Assembly: GCA_963402885.1 (NCBI GenBank)
Contig: OY727102.1
Location: 17,050,001 to 17,114,000, forward strand
Reading direction: 5' to 3'
DNA: 64,000 nt
Source: Antedon bifida
Taxonomy: Eukaryota > Echinodermata > Crinoidea > Comatulida > Antedonidae
Below, piece by piece: positions 50,176 to 60,208 of this stretch (positions within the stretch are counted from its first letter, which is position 1; every line of letters begins with the position of its first letter). Below the pieces are notes generated by a model. It had not been told where the DNA came from, made no database searches, and was given only the letters and a program-made list of their open reading frames with translations. A program made the translations under genes and the position numbers.

Positions 50176-50318
50176 CCAGACCAGACCAGACGCTTGGTCA
50201 CAAAAAGTCTTCATATTTCCAACAATAATTATTACCAGCAATGTGCATAGTACACAAATACATCCTAAACTACTATTTCTTTTTAGCACCATTCCTGTAT
50301 TTGTACCAAATAATGTTA

Positions 50319-50324
50319 TTTATT
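50319..50324 (-). other. candidate polyadenylation signal of the Kelch gene
   Basis: AATAAA on the minus strand, about 280 nt past the stop codon at 50604-50606. Confidence 0.4.
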
Positions 50325-50603
50325 GAAGGGGGTATTACTTATAGCTGAACATTTGAAACCATAAACTCTTCTAAAAACAGAATTATCATAGCCTACTCTT
50401 TAAGATGTACTCCAGAAAATTATATTGGGCCAGCCCAATGTTGTCTACTGTATATATAACATCATACATTACAAAAAGGAATTAATAGAAACAATAAAAA
50501 AGAGTGTTTGTTGACAACCTGTATTTCAACCATGTTTTTTCTTCATATGTAAAATTGACTAGATATTTTAGCACCTTTAATTATTGCAGAAACACTCTAC
50601 TTA

Positions 50604-51100
50604 TTACCTGGGGTCAAAGGTTATTTGCCTACCCTCTATACCACTATATACAGTCTTAAAAAGCATGCTTGGCCCTTTAGAGATGAACACCTCATTTAAA
50701 TTAATGAAAGGGCCCTTTTCTTTAATCACAGTTAATGCACTATGCCAACACATGGAGAACGGAAGCTTGCCAGCGACTGTCCACCAACCAGAGGCCGGAT
50801 CAAAACATTCTATCACATCCCAATTCTCAGAATCGGTCATGTTATCACCACCAGCAACGTAAATTTTACCTGCCGATAAAAATAAGTTGAATTTACTAAA
50901 ATAAATACAAAAATACACGATAGGTATTCGTTCTGACCGATGACCATCACAGTGCAGCGTCTACCATGGTTAACACACAAAGATCCCCTAATTCTTTTGA
51001 ATGAGTGGCCGAGCGGTTAAAACAGTGGAACCATAATACGTAGCCATAACATCGGCAAGGGTTGGAGGTTCGACACTCCATGGTTCTGGTGCTAGAACAA

Positions 51101-51134
<34 letters not shown>

Positions 51135-54100
51135 ACTTTAAAGAACCTAGTACATCTTTCGAGACGAATAGGTGTACTACTAGCTCACACACAGTCACTG
51201 TCTCAAATTCATCATAGTACTATTACACTAGGTCCCCTGGGAGAACAGTCCTTAACTGAAGAGGCCACGCAGTATAAAGAATAAATAATGCTTTATCGTA
51301 CATATGTGTATTTTATGTATATTATTAGGATCAACAGCTTTACATTCCATCTGAAGGATGTATGAAAAAAAGCCCTTACCATCTATGACAGTGCAACTAG
51401 TACATATATGCCTGCTGAGTAGTGGAGCCACCTCAAATGCTTTATCTTGTCCCGGGTCATACACTTGTACTACAGTACTTGAACCACCAACTATGTATAT
51501 CATCTCATTTAGCACCACACTCTTGCAAGCTGTAAAATGCAATGTACAACAATAAATAAAAACTAATGTAGAAATCCATGTTTATGATTCACTATGGATG
51601 TAAAACATTTTAGAAAATGACAATTTTCAACTCTTCAATATAATTTAACATGTGATATGGTCTCTAGGCCTATAATATCTGTCTTAATAGGTATTACTAT
51701 TGGTGTATTATACAGTAATATTGTTATTGCCTAAAACTTTATTTTATACAGTAGCAACTTTTAAGCTTGGTTCCCACTATGATGCAATGCAAGGACGTAA
51801 GCAAGTTGACCAATGACAAGCGATAGTTTGAATATTCCAGCACTTTGTGATTGGTCAAATTACTTGCGCTGCTCTTACGTCCTTGTGTTGCGTCCAGTGG
51901 GAACCAAGCTTTATACAGAATATAGGTTACACTAAAATAATGCATACATATATAGATGATATTATTTATTTATTGCAATAGTGAAGCATGTACTGCAACA
52001 GACATAATATTATATTTAAAGACCAAAGACAGTATTATTTTAGATAGATTAATTCTTCATGTAAACTAACAAAAAATTACCTTTGCTTTTGACGGTCAAT
52101 GTAGAGATGACCGTCCACTTTTTGGTGTCTACATCAAAACACTGGATCTTATCATACACACAATCATCCTGCTTCAACCCACCAATCACAAATAATCTTC
52201 TTTTGTAGCCACAGACAGCAGGAAATGCAACAGCTTCTTTCATTGGTGGACATAGTTGCCACTTGTTAGTTTCAAGTGAAAAGTACTCAACTGAGTTGAG
52301 TTTTGAGTTCTTGTCAAATCCCCCTACTACATACATCTTGCCCGCAACAACCGCTGAACAATGCTGGTACCTATTAAATAAAGAAACACATTTTATTTTT
52401 AATAGATCTGCTAGTTATGTGATTAAACAACAAAATGTACAAGTATGGTAGAGTATAACAAATAGCATGCAATACTGTTCATTTTGTTCAATTTAAGAAG
52501 GAATTAAAGAAATATCTTTTACTCAAATATTAAACATTTCATTTTTATCATATATTATTACTGATGCTTCATATTCTCACTTGTTCTTATCATTTTTTGT
52601 AACCATGTTAAAGGGCCAACTGAGACAAGTTTACTTCTAGGTTTGTTCTCTATTTTATACTCTGTATTATTTGTATGTCATTTGATGAAATTATTGAATT
52701 TGAATTTTAACTTGGCTCCATCTGTCTCTTTAAAATAAAACAATCAATATAATATAAAACAAAACATATCTGCTTTTGTTCTAAATTTAATTTTTATTCA
52801 ATTAATATGCTACTTCCATTTTGAATGAATGTTGAAGGTTAGCCCAGGCCAGGAAGCTACTGAAGGAATGACCCAAGCCAGTGATTCAGCTAGAGACAGC
52901 GTACACTAGAGGATTTTGAACATGGATCAGTCAACAATATCGTGTTGTACAAATTCTTGAAATGTTTACAAAAAGCTGAACATTCTATTGGAATGCTACC
53001 AATAATTATAATTTTTGGCATGTGATATGTACTGTAGTGTAATAACCAATAAAATGGTAAGGATACTGTACATGCTCAGTTTACCATGTGTAAAAAATAT
53101 CTTATAAACAGTGGATTTTAATCACTGTCTTCTAGAGAATAAACTTAACCTCACCAACCTTGCTAAGACTAATGGTGGCGCTGTATCCCACGTATCCTTC
53201 TGGGTGTCATACCTCCATACAGATGGTACAGGGTTGGTACGATTGCCATCATAACCGCCAGTAATGTAGATGTCATTGTAATAAACAACGGCATCGTACA
53301 TTACTACGCTTTTCAACGAAAAAGGCATCATTGACAACTTCTTCCACGGTAAATCTAGTGTCACAGTAGGGTCACAACAAAACGATGAAATACTGAAAAT
53401 AAAAGAAGATATTAGAGAACTTAAATTTATAAACTGTATTTCATTTAGAAAAAGGAACCTTTTAATATTGCTATGTCCAACTCTGGAAGAGACATTTGCA
53501 GCTCTATAAATTATTTTTGTATTTTTGAGTGAACTGAATAAAACTGAACAGAACTGAAAAATGTTTAGAATAAAAAAATCTAATTGTATTTTCTATGCTT
53601 CTTGTGATTCTGTAGTTTTGTTTATTTATTTGACTAAAATATCAATACAACAACATACAATATAACAAATGAAAATGAAATACTGCAGCATAAGCAATAG
53701 AACATCGCTGTAGTAACTCAAATGAGCTTGGTTAATTTCATAATTTTTTATTGTTTTTGTATAATTTTAAGTGTTAACCGGACTTAAAAAAGGTTTACAA
53801 TATACTGAATAACTCTTGAAATGATTCAATTATTTCCATGCAAATATTCTTACTTATTCCGTTGTTTTAAATTCGCCATTTGTACTCCACCTAAAACAAC
53901 CATCACTTCTGTATAGTCGCTTGACCTCCTAGGTCTTCGCCACGGATGTTTAACTTGCTGTAGCCCAGAAGCGCCCTCGATCGCTTTAGCAACTATTTCC
54001 TGACAGTCGGTATTTTGCACTAAATCATCAGTTTGTATTTCGTACAATGTCTTTAAAGGTAAAACTGGTAGACGAATCAAGTAAAGAATCTGCGGTAGGT

Positions 54101-54767
54101 ATTGCGCTCTATTTTCTCTATCGTGTAAAATCCAATCAGAAACGATATCAAAGAGTTCCTTCTCGTTCTGCACCTGCACATCTTCTGAGCCAATAAACTC
54201 TTTCATCTGTACAGGACTAATATTCAAAAACTGTTCATCGTTCCTGAACTTCACAAAGTTTTGAAGAATGAATTTTTCAGCGGACATTTTCAGATCAACG
54301 CAACCATGAAGATCTGCGAATTCGTGAAGTTCAAAACAATTTGTTAAATCTAGTTGACGTACTAAAAAATCCGAACAAGCAGCTAAAAGAGATTTGAATA
54401 GGAAGAAATTCGCAGTTGCTAAAAGTTCCCGAACATTAAGAGTTGTTATAATTATTTTTGATGTGTAGATATAGTTAATTATCAATTCAAGCATAACTGG
54501 GTTAACGTCTTGTAATACTATCTTTGTTTCACTGTTCTCGCGTAGATTATTGGTGAACATTGCACGGAAGTACGGACTTCCGGCGGCAAGAATCGTTCGG
54601 TGGCACCTGAATTCATGGTCTCCGACACACAAGCTTACATCAATCATATCTTCATTTTGCCTCATTTCACAAAATGCGACTTGTAAGTTCTCGGGAAATG
54701 CGTAATTTTGGTAATCGCATGAGTCACGTTTTTCTTGCTTCTCAATTCCATCTTGTACTGCAGCCAT
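50604..54767 (-). CDS. Kelch-like protein (BTB-BACK-Kelch), likely Cullin-3 adaptor
   Basis: Five exons (53854-54767, 53159-53392, 52081-52370, 51380-51529, 50604-50869) join in phase into 617 aa, normal for the KLHL family. The start ATG at 54767 has A at -3 and G at +4. The BTB domain covers about residues 42-145 (IDVSLCVGDHEFRCHRTILA, GSPYFRAMF). A BACK domain follows (about 150-260; LTNCFELHEFADLHGC, LPQILYLIRLPVLPL). The Kelch units show IYITGGYDGN, MYVVGGFDKN, LFVIGGLKQDD, IYIVGGSSTV and IYVAGGDNMTD, each with a later Trp such as DTWDTAPPL, NKWQLCPPM and KKWTVIST. KLHL proteins bring substrates to Cullin-3 ubiquitin ligases through BTB-BACK and bind them with the Kelch propeller. The exact KLHL subfamily cannot be set by eye. 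The exon 2 donor (AG|GTTGGT) is not canonical but is forced by phase (LAR|YQHCSAVV). The stop codon overlaps a donor-like CAG|GTAATA, so an alternative last exon is possible. Confidence 0.93.
50998..51285 (+). mobile_element. tRNA-derived SINE, family S1, best copy
   Basis: The head GAGTGGCCGAGCGGTTAA is a good A box of Ser/Leu type, and GGTTGGAGGTTCGACACTCC carries the B box. The body has TTCTCAGATAAGGACTATAAA, CATCTTTCGAGACGAATAGG and GGGAGAACAGTCC, and the tail ends in AGAATAAATAATG. It lies in intron 4 of the Kelch gene, antisense to it. Confidence 0.85.
51763..51911. mobile_element. MITE family B, best copy
   Basis: Near-perfect inverted ends AAGCTTGGTTCCCACT / AGTGGGAACCAAGCTT with TA flanks. 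The ends continue through GATGCAATGCAAGGACGTAA against GGACGCAACACAAGGACGTAA. GACCAATG faces GATTGGTC inside. 149 bp in intron 3 of the Kelch gene. Confidence 0.85.
53510..53560 (-). repeat. dispersed repeat R2, copy 2
   Basis: The reverse strand reads TTCAGTTCTGTTCAGTTTTA, then TTCAGTTCACTCAAAAATAC, matching 33229-33275. It is in intron 1 of the Kelch gene. Confidence 0.5.
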
Positions 54768-56511
54768 ATTTCGTGTCAAGTTTAATCGTACAACAGTTAT
54801 GCTCAATCGATTGAATGAGGTAGAGGTGTGAAAAATCAATCAGGAGTTATTAAAGAAGTACGGCATCTCTGTTTTAATAAAGAGTAAAATAAATTTATAC
54901 TATCATTATAAAACATAACATTTTGTGGGCTATAATATAGGCCCTAACTATTTTAAATTTACAGGACAAGCTTCAAAATGTATTTCATATGTTTTAATGC
55001 TTTACATGGGCAGTACATATTATCAGTATCAGAGCTGAGTTGCTAAGCCTAAACTCCCTCAATTGGTTTCATTTGATTCAGTGCTCTCCACCCAGCCCCC
55101 GCCCAGCCATGCATGCCTGGCCGGTATTTCAGTCGATCCAGAGGGGTACCACTTTGTGGCCAAAAAACAAACAGGAAATAATTAAAATACAACATACTTA
55201 CGAAAAATCATCGTTGTCGTAAAATAAATATAGCTATCGAATAAATATGTTAACTTCTAACAGAGAAGACGATAAATCTACAATATTAGGAGGCTTGACA
55301 GATTCATTATTGTTTATCGTTTTCAACCACCACACGACGGCGGAGAAAACAAAAGAATCACAAGCACGCCCTCAAAGTAATGTAAAAAAAGTAAAAAGAC
55401 ATTATAGCACCTCTTCTGGTTATACTTTCGTCTTTATATTATATTTCAAGAAGCCTTGACCATTATAGTGGGTTTTAGAAGCCTAATATGAAAGGATTCA
55501 CTACGGAAATCCAGACAAATTGAAGCCACTCGCGTTCCACCATCAGTGGATAGACATTTATTATTTAAGAACTCCCCAGATATTACTGCCAGACACCTTT
55601 TTATAATACGTTACATGATTACACTCTCTGTAATTATAGAGATTCCAACACATTTTTTAATAACAAGATCTGAAATCCATTACTTTATTTCTAATGATGT
55701 TAATTAATTTAACATGTCTTTGTCGTCTCTGGTAGGCCTACATGGGAGGAGGTGCGGCTGTCAGACTGCGAAATGTAGGGTCCAAGTCTATCATAATATA
55801 AAAATGATTGTAATTGTAGCTTTGCGTAAGGGAGTTGAGTAATTAAATGTTTTGCCCTACTCTGACGTAATTTGTTCTTTATACTAAGTACATTTGAGAA
55901 TACTTGCGAAAAAATTATATATTAATGATTCATTGATAGTGAGAAATGTTGATGACAAAAGCACTACACTGTTTTATAGGATAATAATGCTTGTCAAAAC
56001 AACAAAATGCATCTTTCGCGTACCGTTACCCCTATTTATTTCTTTGAAATAATGAAACACGGTATTTTGATAATAAGTCGCGTGGATGATCGGCTGATCA
56101 GCCTTCATTCAGATTATGTGACGTCATTCATTTTTTCAGTTTTATACTGACTTAGGTCTACTGTAAAAAAGTTCACATTAAACCATGCAACCATGCATTA
56201 AACGCTCTTCTTGTGCCTCGTTATATTTTACTTATAATATTTAATAGAAATTTAAATAGAATTCTAGAGATAAGGAAGACTTATCAATTTACTAGAATTT
56301 AAAGGTAAGCTTATATACACTTGCCAGATGTGAGTAGACCTACCCACGGTATATGCAAATATCTTTGTATAGCAGACTTAGCGGTTACGCGCGTTCTTAT
56401 TCTAGTTCTTAAATATAAGTGAACAGACTTGTTTTATATGTTCGTTCTGGTAATTGAGTAGCTTTATCAACATCATACCGCAAACTTTATATCAGCGTTA
56501 TCAGCATAGTT
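54768..56511. other. spacer between two divergent genes
   Basis: The Kelch gene and the P450 gene start head-to-head about 1.7 kb apart, so both promoters should lie here. A TATA-like AAATATAAG is at about 56410, roughly 100 bp before the P450 start. One SINE S2 copy is inside. No coding exon was recognised. Confidence 0.5.
55803..55918 (-). mobile_element. tRNA-derived SINE, family S2, tail-only copy
   Basis: On the minus strand: CGCAAGTATTCTCAAATGTAC, ACGTCAGAGTAGGGCAAAAC, TTACTCAACTCCCTTACGC and CTACAATTACAATCAT, in the same order as the copies at 34865 and 35074. The tRNA head is missing. Confidence 0.7.
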
Positions 56512-59455
56512 ATGATTTTAACATTATTATGTTCCTCCTTAGAAGAAAGAGGAATAGTGCTTTCCTTGATTTTAGTCAGCCTTTTATTTTTATTTATCTA
56601 TTTACGAACAAACGCAGATTCTACTGGAAAGCACAAAGTACCAAAACCAAGAGGATACCCAATACTTGGCAACATCGACCTTTTCATGAAGAAAGTGCCG
56701 CCCTACGTCGCGCTACAGCAAATAGCTAAACAATATGGAGAAGTCTTTATGGTGTCACTTGCATTCAAAGACGTGCTAGTTCTCAATAGTCCAGAGGTTA
56801 TTAGAGAAGCCTTTGTCTTGAGAAGAGATGATTTCTCTGGTCGTCCGCATGTATATTCAATCGGCAGGTTGTCGCGAGGCGACGGAGGTATTGCCTTCCG
56901 AAATTTTTCTACATCTTGGGTGAAACGCAAAAACGCGTCAACAAAAGCGTTTCGATCAAAGTTTCTTAGTTATTTTGAAGATACAAGTGCAGGGGTGTTC
57001 AAGGATGTGGATGAGTTACTGAATTCGTTTAACATGAAACGCAACGCGTTTGATTCCAGTGGCATGTTAGGAGTTGTGATCACAAATATTATTATGAATG
57101 TTACATGTAGTGTACGATATAAAGACGGTGATCCTGAACTAGAGGAACTCATTCAGGCGAATAATAACCTGAAGTTAGTTCTCAAACCAGGTGACATTGT
57201 GGATGTTTTCCCATTTTTAAAGGTCAGTAAACTGTTGGGTATTGTAGAATATAAAACGTTCTTTTTTGGTCTATAGGAGCCACAATTGGAAACAGTAGTA
57301 TATTGCCTCAAATTATCTAACATGGGGAATTATCGATAGGGGGAATTTAATAACTCCATATAGGTAAGTGCTCTGACGTGCACTCGAACCTGCAGATATA
57401 CGCCGGACCGTCCGTCGACTTCTACCACGATCGAAAAGAGATTATATGGCTAAGTGGAAAACTGTCTTTCGCTCAAGCACCGTACTCGCCTATAGTACGG
57501 TACTTTACTATAAGGTACGGTATGGTCTTTAGATATAACTGGTAATGGTATTCTTGTTGTTTGATCCGATCTTAAGAATGGTATAAAACTTAATGTTTAA
57601 AGCAAAGTACGGTGTTTAATTAAGGTTTTATATAAAAAATATATTTCGTCGCAATCGCAATCGATCGGCTATCTTTATAATATTATTTGTTTTCTAGATC
57701 TTTCCAAATAAACGACAGCTATTGATTGACCAGCTGATTGCCATCCGGGAAAAAGTTTTTATGAGAGAATTCAAACGTCACAAATGCAGCTACAGACCTG
57801 ACAACGTCAGAGACTTTGTTGACGCCCTCTTGAGCCTTGGTATGACTGAAGATGAAGTGGTTATGACATCGTGGGAAATGTTTGCTAGTGGGTTCGAGTC
57901 CACATTTCAAACCGTGAGATGGGCAATGTTATATCTAACCGTTAACCAAGAGGTAATTCACGAAATATAAGAACTCTACCATTGATTGTAACAGTTATAT
58001 TGGTAGCCTCCCTGCATATAAAAACACGGAATAAATCTTCGTGTGTAATTGTCGTCTTACAATGTGACGTTTCTTCCATCGAAAAAAAAGGATCCATTTT
58101 AAAACCAGGAAAAATATCATAGTTTATGATACATTTGTTTTATTTTTTACAGGTACAAACTAAGATACAAAATGAACTGGACGAGAACTCGCCAAACCAA
58201 TATCCGATTTGGAAAAACAGGCGCCACTTACGGTATCTAGAAGCTACAGTTCTCGAAGTCTTACGTCATAGTTCATTTTCTTCTCTAAATGGACCCCATC
58301 AGACCATCACTGACACAGAGTGAGAAGATATTAGATATTATATTAATGTGAATAAAAGAAAAGATAAACGCCATAATTGTTTAGCCTATTATATAGCCTA
58401 TACTGTTTAACTAAAAATAGCCATCATGTTCTAATCAATAATACTTTTTTCTTTTTTTTTCAATTCAATTAAATTCAAAGTGACATTTATTTACTTCAAA
58501 AAAGACAGTTAACATGATGTAGATAAATAAACGATAACAGTTGAAGAAGGCATGTTTAAAAAAAAGCAGAATGCATATAGACAAAGATGATATTTAAACA
58601 GACAGATAAAAAAGAAAAGAAAAAAATCCCCAAGAAATATTATATACATAACTAGTAGTATAATGTCGACAGTGGAAAGCATTTAAGTGGAACTATATGC
58701 TCATGTAATGTCATTTACGATCATTTTAGTAGCTGAACAAACTAAATAAAGGCCTGTACTTTCTTATTTGTGTAGAATTTGTGGGTATAAAATACCAAAA
58801 GGAACGATGGTGTTATCTAACTTGTGGTGGGTTCACCATGACCCATCCAGATGGACCTCACCAGCTGAATTCAATCCAGGTGAGGAGGAGGCTAATGATC
58901 CAGATCGATCAGTTAACCTATCGATTAATAAATTGATATTGTTAATTGTCTATTTTTGGTGGTCGGGTTTTGATTAAAATACAGTGATAGAACTTTCTAC
59001 AATTGATTAATTATGATGAGAATAAGTACTGTCGAAGTGAGATTCGAAGACGGTGAATTGTACACTGTCGTTACATAGTTATATACATACAATATTCAAC
59101 ATTCAGGGAAGCATGTTCTATTGAAATTATTACATTACCTTTTTTTTATTGATGATAAACGTTTTGTATTGTTATTTTATTTTCTCATGCAGACCGATTC
59201 CTCGATAGTGAAGGTAACATCCACATACCGCCTAGTTTCCTTCCATTCTCAATTGGTAGGAGAATGTGCCTAGGAGAACAGTTCGCTAAGATGATGGTTT
59301 TTACACTTCTTGGCGCCCTTCTACAAAGGTTCAGCTTAGCTGCACCTGCAGGTAAACTTACTGCCAGCACTGAACCATCAGAGCCAGATATGATTCGAGT
59401 AGCGGAAAAGTTTGAAATACAATTGATTCCCCGAGGGAACAAATGGATTAGTTAA
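56512..59455 (+). CDS. cytochrome P450, CYP2 clan (CYP1/CYP17-like)
   Basis: Five exons (56512-57222, 57698-57952, 58153-58319, 58776-58879, 59193-59455) join in phase into 499 aa, a complete microsomal P450. An N-terminal hydrophobic anchor is followed by the proline hinge VPKPRGYPILGN. The C-helix has SWVKRK (Lys where WxxxR has Arg). The I-helix oxygen-binding site reads ASGFEST (300-306), keeping the acid but with Ser for the first Thr. ExxR is EVLR (357-360), the PERF-type motif is NPDRF (411-415), and the haem loop is FSIGRRMCLG with Cys 438. The family uses haem and P450 reductase in the ER to hydroxylate lipids, steroids or foreign compounds. Segments such as LRHSSF and LQRFSLAAPAGK recall CYP1 and CYP17, but the substrate cannot be told. 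All key elements are present, so it is probably active. The large first exon is typical of some CYP2-clan genes. Confidence 0.95.
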
Positions 59456-59471
59456 ATAGAAAAACAAAAGT

Positions 59472-59477
59472 AATAAA
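59472..59477 (+). other. candidate polyadenylation signal of the P450 gene
   Basis: AATAAA lies only 17 nt after the stop codon, which would give a very short 3' UTR. Another AATAAA is at 59839-59844 and may be the one used. Confidence 0.35.
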
Positions 59478-60169
59478 AACAAGATTAAACTTGATTTTAA
59501 CATGATTTTTAATTGCATAAAAGTACAATTTATGATGATAGTTTAAAAAGTTGTTTGGCTTGGTTTTTAAAAAGAAATTGTCTTTTAAATTAAGAGCACT
59601 GTTTATAGTTAAAACTACTGTTTATAATTGTACATCGTTTATTTAAGATATTTTTTGATACATTTTAAATGTTCGATACTTTTAAGTAGGTAGTACTTAA
59701 TAGGAAGTAAAAAAATACCGGTACGTCACAAAAAAAGAAGAAAAAATACTTTAAAAAGTACCCGTACGTCACAAAACAAAAGAATAAAAGAAAGAAAAAA
59801 GACGTTTTAATAACTGCTTTCATGTTAATTGATTTTAAAATAAATACGATACATATCAATAATAAAAGTCATAACGTTATCGTTCTAAAGTATAAGAATC
59901 GAAGAACTTACAAAGTTAAAGTGAAAAAAATGAAATTTATATTAAATAGAAGTTTGGATGTTTAAATTTAAAAAGAAAGAAAATATGATTATGTAAATTA
60001 AAACTAATTCTAAAGACTAACATTGAGAAAATTGTATATTATTTCTAAAAATGCTGGAAAGCACAAAAAAACCCAAAATAATGTATTATGATTACTTTGA
60101 TTGTTGTTGCAATTGAGTTTAATTTCTTTTTTCCAAATCATTTTCATTGCAAAGTTGTTATTAATAACT

Positions 60170-60175
60170 TTTATT
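60170..60175 (-). other. polyadenylation signal of the RhoGAP gene
   Basis: AATAAA on the minus strand, 34 nt after the stop codon at 60209-60211. The close position supports the called stop and last exon. Confidence 0.6.
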
Positions 60176-60208
60176 CCACAATTTAGTTTTACAATCAATC
60201 TACTTCGT

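Larger units (their letters stand above)
17238..50318. other. about 33 kb without a recognisable coding exon
   Basis: Both strands were read for exon-like open frames next to splice signals; no chain with homology was found. The interval is AT-rich and holds most of the MITEs, SINEs and minisatellites listed below. The non-coding upstream exon and promoter of the calcium sensor gene should lie in its left part. Conserved enhancers or long non-coding RNAs cannot be excluded by eye. Confidence 0.55.
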
